Shown here: positions 8,653 through 17,302 of the stretch, in pieces
Numbering within the stretch: the stretch's first letter is position 1
Layout: the number at the start of each line of letters is the position of its first letter
DNA from: an uncultured Nitrospira sp.
Lineage (GTDB): Bacteria > Nitrospirota > Nitrospiria > Nitrospirales > Nitrospiraceae
NCBI GenBank assembly: GCA_902500775.1
Contig: CABVRZ010000031.1
Span: forward strand, 1-55,509
DNA: 55,509 nt
Reading direction: 5' to 3'
Notes under the pieces: generated by a model
What the model saw: the letters and a program-made list of their open reading frames with translations, nothing else
What the model was told of the DNA's origin: nothing
Databases searched by the model: none
Program-made: the position numbers and the translations under genes

Positions 8653-9495
8653 ATGCCGACAGTGAGAACTGTGTTCACACTCACCAGTGGTCGTTCGGGA
8701 ACGAACTTTCTGTGCGGGCTCCTGCAGAGAAATGCTCGCGGATGCGTGGTCGTCCACGAGCCGTACGCCGATTGGGGGAACCCAACGATGTTTGGACTAC
8801 CCATCTACGACCACGCAGTCGGCAACCATGCGGCTATCCACGCTCTACTCAACAAAAAGGCCAGACGGATCGAACGATACGCGCCGCGAGTCTATATCGA
8901 GACAAGTCACGCCTTCCTCAAGTCTTACTGGGACATCGCGCCTCAGTTCTTTTCCAACATGTCTCTCATACATCTCGTGCGCAATCCGCTCCAAGTGGCT
9001 CGTAGCGAGGCAAACCGGGAACTCCTGATTGAGCGCTGGCACCTGCCGTTTCGTTCCTATCGCGGCCGCGATGGCCGGAGATACTTCCGCTGGTCTCTCA
9101 CCGGCCTCGAGCCAATCTTCAGTTGTTTTCACGCGGAGCGCCTGACGCGCTTTCAGTGGTACCTCATTCAGTGGATCGAGATCGAGAACCGAGCGATTCA
9201 GTTTCTCGAGCGCTTTGGTAAGAGGGGTACGTGCTTCACACTGCACACGCCCATGGGTCTGAATGATCAGGGGCAGATCGGAGCGCTTCTTCGGTTCCTG
9301 GATGTCGAACCACAAACAAGCACCCTGGTCATCGATGGAAACCGCAACCGCACCCCGGCGCGTAGGACGGTCGTGAGCACGGCTGAGGAAGACGAGTGTC
9401 GTGAGGTGATCGCACGGATCCCGGATCAGTTTCTGCGTATCTTCCAGGACAGCCCCTATTCGAGCTTCGGGTGGACAAGGTGGCTACGGAAGTAG
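8653..9495 (+). CDS. Sulfotransferase family protein
   Basis: The protein has 280 residues. Near the N-terminus, TLTSGRSGTNFLCGLL forms the 5'-phosphosulfate-binding loop. Residues around 108-118 (LIHLVRNPLQVARS) match the 3'-phosphate-binding strand and helix of PAPS-dependent sulfotransferases. The C-terminal part is less conserved and ends WTRWLRK. It would move sulfate from PAPS to a hydroxyl or amino group. Its placement after cysC supports the call. There is no signal peptide, so it is cytoplasmic. The acceptor is unknown; a glycolipid or glycan made by the glycosyltransferase upstream is one inference. No strong ribosome site is seen at this ATG. Confidence 0.75.
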   Translation: MPTVRTVFTLTSGRSGTNFLCGLLQRNARGCVVVHEPYADWGNPTMFGLPIYDHAVGNHAAIHALLNKKARRIERYAPRVYIETSHAFLKSYWDIAPQFFSNMSLIHLVRNPLQVARSEANRELLIERWHLPFRSYRGRDGRRYFRWSLTGLEPIFSCFHAERLTRFQWYLIQWIEIENRAIQFLERFGKRGTCFTLHTPMGLNDQGQIGALLRFLDVEPQTSTLVIDGNRNRTPARRTVVSTAEEDECREVIARIPDQFLRIFQDSPYSSFGWTRWLRK

Positions 9496-9738
9496 TGATG
9501 AAGGAAGAGCAGCGAAGCGCGAGGCGAGTCAAAATTCATGATCATGTGCAACAAGCTGTTGACCTCAGGCAGTCATCCGGAATCCCTCCGTATGCGCTGT
9601 CGCTGCAAAGCGGTCGACAGAACGTGACCGATCTATACTGCTTGTCTGAACCCCACGAACCGGCTAGGATTGGCGCTGTATGCAAATCTTTCACGATTCT
9701 TGGTCGCACACCTCGCCCATTGGGCCACTCTCTTTGTC

Positions 9739-11622
9739 ATGAGTGACCAGCCTAAGCAATCGACGACGACCGGCCTGGCGCTGGCTGCCCTCGGCGTCGT
9801 CTATGGCGATATTGGGACCAGCCCTTTGTACGCGTTGCGAGAGTGCTTCCACGCCTCGCACGGATTGCCCGTCACCCTGCCGACGATCACCGGCCTGCTT
9901 TCCCTGATCATCTGGGCGCTGTTGCTGGTCGTTACGGTCAAGTACTTGCTCTTTGTCATGAGGGCCGACAACCAAGGCGAAGGTGGGATTTTGGCGTTGA
10001 TGGCCCTGGGGCAGCGCCATCGGGAAGAATCCGCGTTTCCCTTGAGAATTGGTCCAGTGATCGCACTGGGTTTGCTCGGAGCCTCCTTGGTCTACGGAGA
10101 TGGCATCATCACGCCGGCCATCTCGGTCCTGAGCGCGGTGGAAGGCATTGAAGTCGAGACAACTGCCTATCAACCCTACACGCTCCCGATTGCCATTACC
10201 GTCTTGCTCGCCTTCTTTGCGATCCAGTCGCATGGAACGGGACGGCTCGGTGGATGGTTTGGGCCGATCATGTTGCTCTGGTTCCTCACACTGGCGGGCT
10301 TGGGGATCAGAAGTGCTGTGCAGACTCCCGAGGTATTTACGGCGTTCAGTCCCATCCGTGCCGTGCAGTTTCTGCTGGACCATCCGACGCAAGGCTTTGC
10401 GGTCTTGGGGAGCGTGTTCCTTGTCCTGACGGGAGCTGAAGCCCTCTATGCCGACATGGGCCACTTCGGCAAAGGCCCCATTCGCCTCGGCTGGTACTGC
10501 GTCGTGCTCCCGTCGCTTGTCCTGCAATATCTCGGACAGGGCGCCTTGCTGGTTCGGCAGCCGGACGCGGTAGCCAACCCATTCTACTTGTTGGCACCCG
10601 GATGGCTGCTGCTCCCGTTGGTCGTGCTTGCGACGCTGGCCACCATCATCGCGTCGCAAGCGATGTTGAGCGGGGCCTTTTCCCTTACGCAGCAGGCGAT
10701 TCAGTTAGGCTATCTGCCGCGTATGCATATTCGATACACCTCCGCATCCCAGATCGGGCAGATTTACGTGCCCGCCGTGAATGTGCTGATGCTGATTGGG
10801 ACGATCAGCTTGGTCCTGTTCTTTGGCACCTCCAGCAATTTGGCCGCCGCCTACGGCATCGCGGTGGCTGGTACGATGGTCATTTCGACGCTGCTGATTT
10901 TTGTCGTGGTCCGGCGGCAATGGAAATGGAGTTGGCCGTTGGCGGCCCTCGTCACCGGATTCTTCCTGACCCTTGATCTTTCATTCTTTGGTGCGAACGC
11001 CTTAAAGATTCCGCACGGTGGCTGGTTGCCGCTTGCCTTTGGTGCCGGTCTGTTCCTCTTAATGGCCACGTGGAATGGCGGGCGCCGGCTCATTGCGAGG
11101 CATCTTTGGAGTAAGATGCCGCAGCTGACCGCCTACCTGAAGGAGGTGCTGGATCAGCCATTGACTCGTGTGCCGGGGACGGCCGTCTACTTAACGCAGT
11201 TTCCCGACCTGACGCCGCCCTCGTTCGTGCAGAACGTGCGACATAACAAGGTGCTCCATGAGCAGTTGGTCTTCCTGACCACGACGACTGTCCGCGTTCC
11301 AACCGTCACAGGAAGCCACCACGTGCGTATCGAACCTCTTGCGCCTGGAGTGCGACGCGTCGTAGTGCAATACGGATTCATGGAGACACCGGATATTACC
11401 CGTCTACTTGCGGCTTGCCGGTCACAGGGGCTGGAGGTAGATCTTGATGGCGCCACGTTCTTTTTGAGCCGTGTGAATTCACTCGCGACACCGAAACCAG
11501 GGATGGCCATCTGGCGAGAACGGCTCTTCGTCTTTCTCAGCCGTAACTCCCAACGCGCGAGTTCGTTCTTCCATATTCCCGCCGACCAAGTCGTCGAGAT
11601 CGGCGTGGTGGTGGAGATTTAG
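9739..11622 (+). CDS. kup: KUP-family potassium uptake transporter
   Basis: The protein has about 627 residues from the ATG at 9739. It opens with the highly conserved first helix ALGVVYGDIGTSPLYALRE, then MRADNQGEGGILALMAL and VYGDGIITPAISVLSAVEG. It shows about 12 transmembrane helices followed by a soluble C-terminal domain of roughly 150 residues. The family imports K+ by proton symport. I prefer the 9739 start because the family N-terminus is MSxxxK followed directly by the first helix; an in-frame ATG at 9670 would add 23 hydrophobic residues. A hairpin follows the stop. The ribosome site is weak at either start. Confidence 0.93.
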   Translation: MSDQPKQSTTTGLALAALGVVYGDIGTSPLYALRECFHASHGLPVTLPTITGLLSLIIWALLLVVTVKYLLFVMRADNQGEGGILALMALGQRHREESAFPLRIGPVIALGLLGASLVYGDGIITPAISVLSAVEGIEVETTAYQPYTLPIAITVLLAFFAIQSHGTGRLGGWFGPIMLLWFLTLAGLGIRSAVQTPEVFTAFSPIRAVQFLLDHPTQGFAVLGSVFLVLTGAEALYADMGHFGKGPIRLGWYCVVLPSLVLQYLGQGALLVRQPDAVANPFYLLAPGWLLLPLVVLATLATIIASQAMLSGAFSLTQQAIQLGYLPRMHIRYTSASQIGQIYVPAVNVLMLIGTISLVLFFGTSSNLAAAYGIAVAGTMVISTLLIFVVVRRQWKWSWPLAALVTGFFLTLDLSFFGANALKIPHGGWLPLAFGAGLFLLMATWNGGRRLIARHLWSKMPQLTAYLKEVLDQPLTRVPGTAVYLTQFPDLTPPSFVQNVRHNKVLHEQLVFLTTTTVRVPTVTGSHHVRIEPLAPGVRRVVVQYGFMETPDITRLLAACRSQGLEVDLDGATFFLSRVNSLATPKPGMAIWRERLFVFLSRNSQRASSFFHIPADQVVEIGVVVEI

Positions 11623-11666
11623 GGTCTGTCTGAGCATTCGCTTATGGGCTCTCCTTGCTCAGACCC
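11622..11666 (+). terminator. Hairpin terminator after kup
   Basis: GGGTCTGTCTGAGCA pairs with TGCTCAGACCC across an 18-base loop, with one four-base bulge. It starts at the kup stop codon. A strong stem and a short T-poor tail make it a probable terminator. Confidence 0.55.
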
Positions 11667-11726
11667 ATTCGGGTTATATCTTGACGGGAGATTGCTTCTT
11701 GCCTGGATCAAACCTACAATGGCATC

Positions 11727-11960
11727 GTGTATTTCGAGATCGTCGGTGAGATCAGCGAGGTTGAAACCATAGCTGTCGGTGGCCGGATCCGGGATATCAT
11801 GCGGCTCCGGCGAAAATTTGGCTCAGGACGTTGGCGAAAGCTTAAAGGGCAGGCACGGGTTCGATTGACAAGTGGAACGATCCGATTAGCTGAAGTTCAC
11901 TGGTATGAAGCGCATGGGATCGGCCGCAGGAAGATGAAGATCAAGCGATTCCTAGATTAA
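11727..11960 (+). CDS. Small basic conserved-type hypothetical protein
   Basis: The protein has 77 residues from a GTG start. Its sequence (YFEIVGEISEVETIAVGGRI, then RKFGSGRWRKLKGQARVRL and HWYEAHGIGRRKMKIKR) is basic and looks like a compact small fold. I have the impression of a widely spread uncharacterised family but know no function. It sits 10 bases ahead of the next small gene, and the two probably form one transcript. Confidence 0.6.
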   Translation: MYFEIVGEISEVETIAVGGRIRDIMRLRRKFGSGRWRKLKGQARVRLTSGTIRLAEVHWYEAHGIGRRKMKIKRFLD

Positions 11961-11970
11961 GAGGATCAGG

Positions 11971-12201
11971 ATGCGTCGAAAACAGATGGTCCACCGATTC
12001 GTGCTGTGCGTCAAGAATGACGAGTGTGAAGACCTTGAAACGCGCAAGGTCTACCGCCTGCTTGCGGATGAGAAAGCGGAGAAAGACGGGTATCTGCGCG
12101 TCATCGACGAGTCCGGTGATGACTACTTGTATCCCGCCTCATATTTTGTCCGTGTGAAGCTACCATACGAAGCGGAACAAGCCATTGCTGCCGTAGGCTG
12201 A
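11971..12201 (+). CDS. Small acidic conserved-type hypothetical protein
   Basis: The protein has 76 residues. The core is FVLCVKNDECEDLETRKVYRLLADEKAEKDGYLRVID, followed by DYLYPASYFVRVKLP. Such small proteins with RKVYR and DYLYPA motifs are common and uncharacterised. An AGAGGATCAGG ribosome site precedes the ATG. Its tight spacing after a basic partner recalls toxin-antitoxin modules, but neither protein shows a known toxin motif. Confidence 0.6.
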   Translation: MRRKQMVHRFVLCVKNDECEDLETRKVYRLLADEKAEKDGYLRVIDESGDDYLYPASYFVRVKLPYEAEQAIAAVG

Positions 12202-12322
12202 CCTACAAATCCTGCTTGGAATTCTATCGTTAAGGCAAAGAGTCCCGACGACCCTTTTGTTTTCCCTCGCATCGATCAGAATTCGTGGAAAGTTTCGACT
12301 GCGATCAGTGAGGGGAGGGGCA

Positions 12323-12547
12323 ATGGCAACGAGAAGCTTCACTACGATCGTGGAAAAAGAAGGGGCAGGCTATATTGCATTGTGCTCAGAACTGGATGTC
12401 GCCAGTCAAGGGAAGACCGTCGAATCAGCAACCGCCAACCTCAAAGAAGCCGTCGAAGTCTTTCTCGAACGCACAGATCTCGCTGAAGTCGAGCGTCGGC
12501 TCCACACCCAAGTTTCTATCACTCGCTTCGAAGCGGCCCAGGGGTAA
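12323..12547 (+). CDS. hicB: HicB-family antitoxin
   Basis: The protein has 74 residues from the ATG at 12323, which follows GGGAGGGG. It shows the HicB partial RNase-H-like fold: TTIVEKEGAGYIALCSELDVASQGKTVESATANLKEAVEVFLE. HicB normally neutralises the HicA mRNA-cutting toxin by binding it. The partner hicA follows immediately but is broken, so this antitoxin appears orphaned. An in-frame ATG at 12257 exists but has no ribosome site and adds non-homologous residues. Confidence 0.85.
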   Translation: MATRSFTTIVEKEGAGYIALCSELDVASQGKTVESATANLKEAVEVFLERTDLAEVERRLHTQVSITRFEAAQG

Positions 12548-12657
12548 ACTCCGCGTCCTTTCTGGATGAGACGCTTGCCGCATCCTTGAACAACACGGTT
12601 TTCAGATCGTCCGTCAGCTGCGGAAGCCACATTGTGATGCAACGGCAACCGGCATAG
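12537..12657 (+). pseudogene. hicA: Decayed hicA toxin remnant
   Basis: Directly overlapping the end of hicB, the sequence reads PRGKLRVLSG, then a TGA stop (12567-12569), then DACRILEQHGFQIVRQ. After a one-base frame change it continues GSHIVMQRQPA and stops at 12657. These three pieces match the N-terminal beta strand, the helix and the catalytic GSHIVM strand of HicA double-stranded-RNA-binding-type toxins. The gene thus has a premature stop, a frameshift, no ATG at the expected place and a shortened C-terminus. The catalytic His is still encoded but cannot be made in an intact protein. Confidence 0.8.
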
Positions 12658-12682
12658 TAAAAAGACTCCCGACCCCTTTTAC

Positions 12683-13039
12683 TCATTCGGCTCGAGATGC
12701 TATAACCTCCACATGGCCGTCTGGAAGCACTGTGTCAACCTTGAATGGGTTGCCAGGCTGATAAGCCCGAACAGTCTCTTTTTTCCGATAGTGGTTGGGG
12801 CGCAGGGAAGGAGAGGGCTCATAAGTCGCAGCAAAAATTTTCTCGTCACAACCGTAGATGTCCCGTGTCGGCGCTCCTGTGTTAGATAGTGGGACGATCA
12901 CCCAGCCATCCGCCCGTACGTCTTGTTCGCCCCAAGCTTTGTGAAAGCGGAACCCATCCTGGGAACGAAAGGCAAGTACTTCTACACGCTTGCGGTAAGT
13001 TCGTGCCTGAGAGTTATCAAATTGGATTTTGTGCACCAT
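12683..13039 (-). CDS. Hypothetical protein, PGDYG-like
   Basis: The protein has 118 residues. The middle (ADGWVIVPLSNTGAPTRDIYGCDEKIFAATYEP) resembles the small PGDYG-type domain found in uncharacterised proteins, in which a GD or DG turn is followed by IYGC and a TYE strand. No catalytic motif is visible. It lies beyond the terminator-like hairpin that follows the WD40 gene, on the same strand, and lacks a clear ribosome site. I consider it probably real, with unknown function. Confidence 0.5.
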   Translation of the reverse strand: MVHKIQFDNSQARTYRKRVEVLAFRSQDGFRFHKAWGEQDVRADGWVIVPLSNTGAPTRDIYGCDEKIFAATYEPSPSLRPNHYRKKETVRAYQPGNPFKVDTVLPDGHVEVIASRAE

Positions 13040-13078
13040 AAGGTTAATGATCCCTCGAACGTATATATGGTGATAACA

Positions 13079-13116
13079 GAGGGTGGCTTTTGGGTTTTCA
13101 CCAAACGACCACCCTC
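13079..13116 (-). terminator. Hairpin downstream of the WD40 gene
   Basis: GAGGGTGG and CCACCCTC form an 8-base perfect stem, with further TTTGG/CCAAA pairing inside. It lies 143 bases after the stop of the WD40 gene and is a plausible end for the TIR/WD40 transcript, although no long T-run follows. Confidence 0.5.
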
Positions 13117-13258
13117 AGGCTGAAAGTGATAGTGCGGTGGTCATTCGGCGCTTAGATTCCCCTAGAATTGCAAATGGGAGTTAATACTTATGCCTGCTCC
13201 CAACTCTTGGTCTCGTGTATTAGGCAGCAGACCAGCAAGTCCTACCCCCCATTCGTCA

Positions 13259-14245
13259 CTACTTCAGACCCTCTAAGGCCAGGGGTAGCACCTGTCCTGA
13301 CCCAACGGCGACACAGAGCAAACCGTTTGGCGCAACAGCAAGGCCCTCGAACGGACCATCCCCGCTAAAGCTCGCAATGGCTTGTCGCCTCTTCAAATCC
13401 CACATTTTCACGGTACCATCGTCGGATGCAGAGATCGCACATGCCTTATTGGGGACCAAGGCCACCCCGTTCACTGCTTCTGTGTGACCTTCCAGTGTAC
13501 CTATCTCCTTCATATTATCGAGATCCCATAGCTTGAGAGTGCCATCTTCACAGGCCGTAACGGCTTGGTGTCTGTCTGATGTAATACTTATGTCTAGAAT
13601 CTTGTCTTTCCTTATTTTTAGCCAATCTGCCCCCCACCGATAGTGCTTGCTATGGCCATCGAGAGTGACTACCTGCCCGCTGTTCAAGTTCCACACCTTC
13701 AGGAAACCCTCGTAACAACCAGAGACAACCAATTGTCTGTTCGACGTGCTGGCTACTGACTTAATCCATCCGAGATATGGTTCGCCAATCACTTTGAGCC
13801 CTATCTTCCTCACTAGGCTAGGTTGATCTGTTAGTGTTCTCACCTGCCCGTTCTTGAGGTCCCACAGTTTCAGAGTGCTTCCCATACAACCGAGGATGAC
13901 GAACTGACCATCCGATGACAACCTGGCCGCCTCAATCCTTGCGTCAGGTACACCCGTAATGCCTTTCGCCACGCCCCTCAACAAGGGGTTTCCAAACGGT
14001 AGCGTGAGCGCTCCTACCTCTCGCCCCTGTCGCACGTTGAATACTCGGGCGGTGTCCCAATAGGCACTCAGGATCAGCCATCGATCCGCCGTCGCCACAA
14101 TGTCGGCGACGGATAGATCTGCGTGGCCACTGATTTTAAGGGTGTCCACGCTGCGGCCAGCTTTCAGGTCCCAGACGGCTATATCATGAGAACTGCTAGC
14201 CGTAAGTGCTAGCTGGCCATCAGGCGTTATCACGACCTTTCTCAT
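13259..14245 (-). CDS. WD40-repeat protein (second half of the STAND sensor?)
   Basis: The 328-residue protein is made entirely of about seven WD40 repeats, with units such as ITPDGQLALTASSSHDIAVWDLKAG, LVVSGCYEGFLKVWNLNSG and DRHQAVTACEDGTLKLWDLDN. It forms a beta-propeller scaffold with no enzymatic motif. It starts 14 bases after the stop of the TIR/NB-ARC/WD40 gene, in another frame. A GGAG stands just before the ATG, so it could be translated separately. The first repeat begins abruptly, and dropping one base at the junction would fuse the two proteins smoothly. Either it is a separate propeller subunit or the tail of one large protein split by a frameshift. Confidence 0.8.
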   Translation of the reverse strand: MRKVVITPDGQLALTASSSHDIAVWDLKAGRSVDTLKISGHADLSVADIVATADRWLILSAYWDTARVFNVRQGREVGALTLPFGNPLLRGVAKGITGVPDARIEAARLSSDGQFVILGCMGSTLKLWDLKNGQVRTLTDQPSLVRKIGLKVIGEPYLGWIKSVASTSNRQLVVSGCYEGFLKVWNLNSGQVVTLDGHSKHYRWGADWLKIRKDKILDISITSDRHQAVTACEDGTLKLWDLDNMKEIGTLEGHTEAVNGVALVPNKACAISASDDGTVKMWDLKRRQAIASFSGDGPFEGLAVAPNGLLCVAVGSGQVLPLALEGLK

Positions 14246-14258
14246 ATCACTCCACTCG

Positions 14259-17069
14259 CTAGGGCTTCATATCGTACAGCCAGATATTATTCTCAATGGC
14301 AACAGCACATCGCCCATCTCCTAGGAGAGCCATCGCTGGCACTGCGTTATGGGTATTTGTTACTGCAGTGCCTGCAATTCGACCATCACCCAAATCCCAC
14401 CGGGCTAGCAAGTTATTGCTGCAGTAGCAAACCACCTGTAACCCGTCCGCAGCTAGTGCCATCTCATGCACCACCTCTCCCCCATTATTCTTCAAGGTAC
14501 GCACAACTCGGCCATCCTGTATATTCCAGACCTTGATGCAGTCACCCCGAGCCGAAAGGGCCTGCGTCCAATCTGGCATCACAAGCAACGTACTCCCGAA
14601 ATCTGGTAATACATCTATCGCGTTGCCCCGTTCGAGGTCCCACACCACCACGGAATTCCTCGTTGAAGCTGTAATCGCCCGACATCCATTTGGGCTCACG
14701 ACAATGCTACCTATGCTGCTGAATTCTTCCTTCTTCGGGGTTTTTAGTGTGTGCAGAAGCTCACCACTCAGGTCCCATATCATAATGCTACCAGGGGCCC
14801 CAGCAGAATTCAGGCCCGCCACCAGCACCCGGAGATCTGCGCTAAGTGCTATCCCGCTAATAATGGGCGAGCTCTTCATCAAGGACCATGGCCAGGAAGA
14901 GCGGAGCTTCGGCGTGCAGACGACTTTCTCCTGCTCGATATCGACCAACTGCAGGGCGTCCCAAAGATATCCATGGGAATACTGGCAGAACGCATAGCGC
15001 CAGTCGGGGGTAAGCACCAACCTTGTCGGGCCGTACAACCGAAAACGGCGTTCGAACGATGGCACCTTCAATGTCCGGATCGTCTCATGTCGCTCAAGAT
15101 CCCACACCCTAATGGTGCCATCGTACGAGGCTGAAAGGAGTTGCCTGCCATCTGCACTCGTAGTGAGATATTGGATCGAATTGGTATGGCCTCTGAGTAT
15201 GTTATCGAGGGACCCTTTCGGGTTAATCAGATTGGCTGTGATGGGCCGCAGCCGAGGACGAGAGATTTCCCGGCCGACCTGTTGGAGCAAGGCTGAGATG
15301 GCAGCGCCTGCAGAAACCTCCAATCGACCTTCTAGCTGTTCCCCCAGTTGCGCTGGGTCCTCGGTCAGAATCTGTGATGCTTGAAGGAGAGCGCCTCGCA
15401 CTGCCAATGTGGATATATCGCTTGGTAGAACGTCGAAGTCCGCGATGAGAGAATTTATGTTGGTAGCTGCTAGCTTGGCCCGCAACCAGTTGAAATTTAC
15501 TAGCAGCCGATAGAGTTCTTTCTGCTGTCCTGCCTGCACCAAGTGATACGCGAGATTTTCAAAAAAGTACCCGTCGTTCGGACCAGTGTACCAATCGGAA
15601 CACATCGAGGCGTAGGCATGCAATAGCCGAGCATGAAGCGCAGGTAAATCACGTGCCCGCTTACGCACGTAATCGTATTGAAGATCATGGAGTCCGAGGC
15701 AGCCTGTGTCGTCACGTGTTATCAGTGAGGAGCTGACTAAGCTATCCAAAGCGTCCTCTGTATCAGCTTTGGTGAAGCCTTGATGGCTCCAGAGTGTCAG
15801 CAACACAGATTCGGGGATAAGCATACCTTGCGGGAACACGGCGAATTCCACATAACGATTCTGCAGAGCTGGTTCCAACGAGTCCACACTGACCTGGATC
15901 ATCCGCAATAGATCTGGATAGGGGTAGTCTGGGAATTTTTGTGCAATCTTCTCAAGGTCGGCGTTGCGAAGTCTCTCTAGAACGCTGTCCCACCTATGCG
16001 AAGGCTTACCTCGCATCATGGCACCTGCCATCGCGAGGGCGAGCGGTAAATTACTGCATTCCCGCGCAACATCACGGGCAGCACTAGGAAGATCTGCCAC
16101 CTCTAGCCCAGCCCAACCAGCCATTAACTCGATAGCCGCAATATCAGAAAGTACATCAAGCCTCTGCTCCAGTGCGCCTAATGCGGACGCGAGATTCCCC
16201 ATTCGAGTTGTTATCAGCAATCGGCTACGTACTCCAAGAGCACTCGAGAACGGCGCCAGGTCAGCAATATCCCAGACATCATCCAACACAAGTAGGCAGG
16301 CCTTCCCTGCCAGGGTTTTTTGCATCTGTGCTCGGGCGCTCTCAAGGTTGAGATACTGGCCCGGGTCATCGTTGAGAAGGTGACCGCAGAACGCTAGCCG
16401 TTCGACCAAGTTTGGTCGCTGACCGAGTCTCATCCAAATTACACCATCTTTGAACGCGCGCCGCGTTTTTGCAGCGCGGGCAAAGGTAGCCGCAAGCACT
16501 GACTTGCCGACCCCGCCCATACCCTGAAGCGTAATCCTTTGGGTGGTTGATGTGATGACAGCAGGTTTTTCCACATCGGCCAGAACGAGAGCCATCAGGG
16601 ACGAGACATGATCACTACGCGGATTAAGATGAGGCGGAAGGGTGGGAACATTCAAGAGTGGTCCGAGAGGTGGGACCGGATCTTTCAGGATCCGAAGGAG
16701 CTCCCCCAATGCCTCATCATATTTACGTCCTACCCTAAAGTCGAGACAGTGCAATTGTGACAGTTCCTCAGGCAGGTGCTCGTAGTCGCCCAGACGAAGA
16801 ATGGGGATCACCACGTTTGCGAAGTTGAGGGCGTGCTTCCACTCTGCACACACGTAGTCAGAGGTGGTGGCCTTTGGCCCTATTACAACGATAAGTCTTC
16901 CGGCCTTATCAACTGCGTCGCGGATCTCTTGAAGGAACGTGAGTGCCCGACTAGGCATGGAAACGCGATCCCACCAGACGGCGACACCGCGTGAGGTTAA
17001 GTCCTTATAGAGGCGCTTTACAAATGCTTCGTCGTCGCCACGGGCATAAGACAGAAAGACATCAGACAT
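14259..17069 (-). CDS. TIR / NB-ARC / WD40 STAND protein (NLR-like immune sensor)
   Basis: The protein has 936 residues. Residues 1-130 are a TIR domain: DVFLSYARGDDEAF at the start, WWDRVSMPS in the BB-loop region, and TTSDYVCAEW with Glu76 at the place of the NAD-hydrolysing Glu. Residues about 150-480 are an NB-ARC ATPase with P-loop GMGGVGKS (183-190), Walker B LLVLDDVW (259-266), RLLITTR and LPLALAMAG. Residues about 480-620 are helical. From about 625 come WD40 repeats, beginning GHTNSIQYLTTSADGRQLLSASYDGTIRVWDLE. Family knowledge: STAND proteins oligomerise on sensing a trigger, and TIR effectors degrade NAD+, killing infected cells. A sigma-54-type promoter lies about 80 bases upstream. 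The phage-defence role is inference. Confidence 0.88.
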   Translation of the reverse strand: MSDVFLSYARGDDEAFVKRLYKDLTSRGVAVWWDRVSMPSRALTFLQEIRDAVDKAGRLIVVIGPKATTSDYVCAEWKHALNFANVVIPILRLGDYEHLPEELSQLHCLDFRVGRKYDEALGELLRILKDPVPPLGPLLNVPTLPPHLNPRSDHVSSLMALVLADVEKPAVITSTTQRITLQGMGGVGKSVLAATFARAAKTRRAFKDGVIWMRLGQRPNLVERLAFCGHLLNDDPGQYLNLESARAQMQKTLAGKACLLVLDDVWDIADLAPFSSALGVRSRLLITTRMGNLASALGALEQRLDVLSDIAAIELMAGWAGLEVADLPSAARDVARECSNLPLALAMAGAMMRGKPSHRWDSVLERLRNADLEKIAQKFPDYPYPDLLRMIQVSVDSLEPALQNRYVEFAVFPQGMLIPESVLLTLWSHQGFTKADTEDALDSLVSSSLITRDDTGCLGLHDLQYDYVRKRARDLPALHARLLHAYASMCSDWYTGPNDGYFFENLAYHLVQAGQQKELYRLLVNFNWLRAKLAATNINSLIADFDVLPSDISTLAVRGALLQASQILTEDPAQLGEQLEGRLEVSAGAAISALLQQVGREISRPRLRPITANLINPKGSLDNILRGHTNSIQYLTTSADGRQLLSASYDGTIRVWDLERHETIRTLKVPSFERRFRLYGPTRLVLTPDWRYAFCQYSHGYLWDALQLVDIEQEKVVCTPKLRSSWPWSLMKSSPIISGIALSADLRVLVAGLNSAGAPGSIMIWDLSGELLHTLKTPKKEEFSSIGSIVVSPNGCRAITASTRNSVVVWDLERGNAIDVLPDFGSTLLVMPDWTQALSARGDCIKVWNIQDGRVVRTLKNNGGEVVHEMALAADGLQVVCYCSNNLLARWDLGDGRIAGTAVTNTHNAVPAMALLGDGRCAVAIENNIWLYDMKP

Positions 17070-17150
17070 AGGTGCCTACTGGTTCCAGGTTGTATAGGGC
17101 TGGCTCGCATCGCCAGCAGGGAATTCTTTCCCTGGACAACCCTCTAACTA

Positions 17151-17166
17151 AGCAAAGAACAGGCCA
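17151..17166 (-). promoter_or_regulatory. Sigma-54 promoter (-24/-12) of the TIR gene
   Basis: On the minus strand the sequence is TGGCCTGTTCTTTGCT. GG and GC are separated by exactly 10 bases, as sigma-54 holoenzyme requires, and the -12 element TTGCT is perfect. It lies 81 bases before the ATG of the TIR gene. The double dyad at 17237-17273 is 70 bases further upstream. Confidence 0.8.
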
Positions 17167-17236
17167 AGAAACATCCAAAAGGAATCATACGAACTTCAAA
17201 CGATTGGATGGTTCTTGTCAATAGACATCAGCGTGC

Positions 17237-17273
17237 TGTATCTTTTTCGATCCAGTGGATCTGAATGGATTCA
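17237..17273 (-). promoter_or_regulatory. Double-dyad upstream activator site (TIR gene)
   Basis: On the minus strand this reads TGAATC-N6-GATCCA, one base, TGGATC-GAAAAA-GATACA. It is one of five copies of the same site. Here the spacer between the two dyads is 1 base instead of 3 or 4. The A-rich spacer in the promoter-proximal dyad is shared by all copies. Confidence 0.7.
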
Positions 17274-17302
17274 GTGCGGGTGTGTTGGGAAGAGGGGGCG
17301 AT

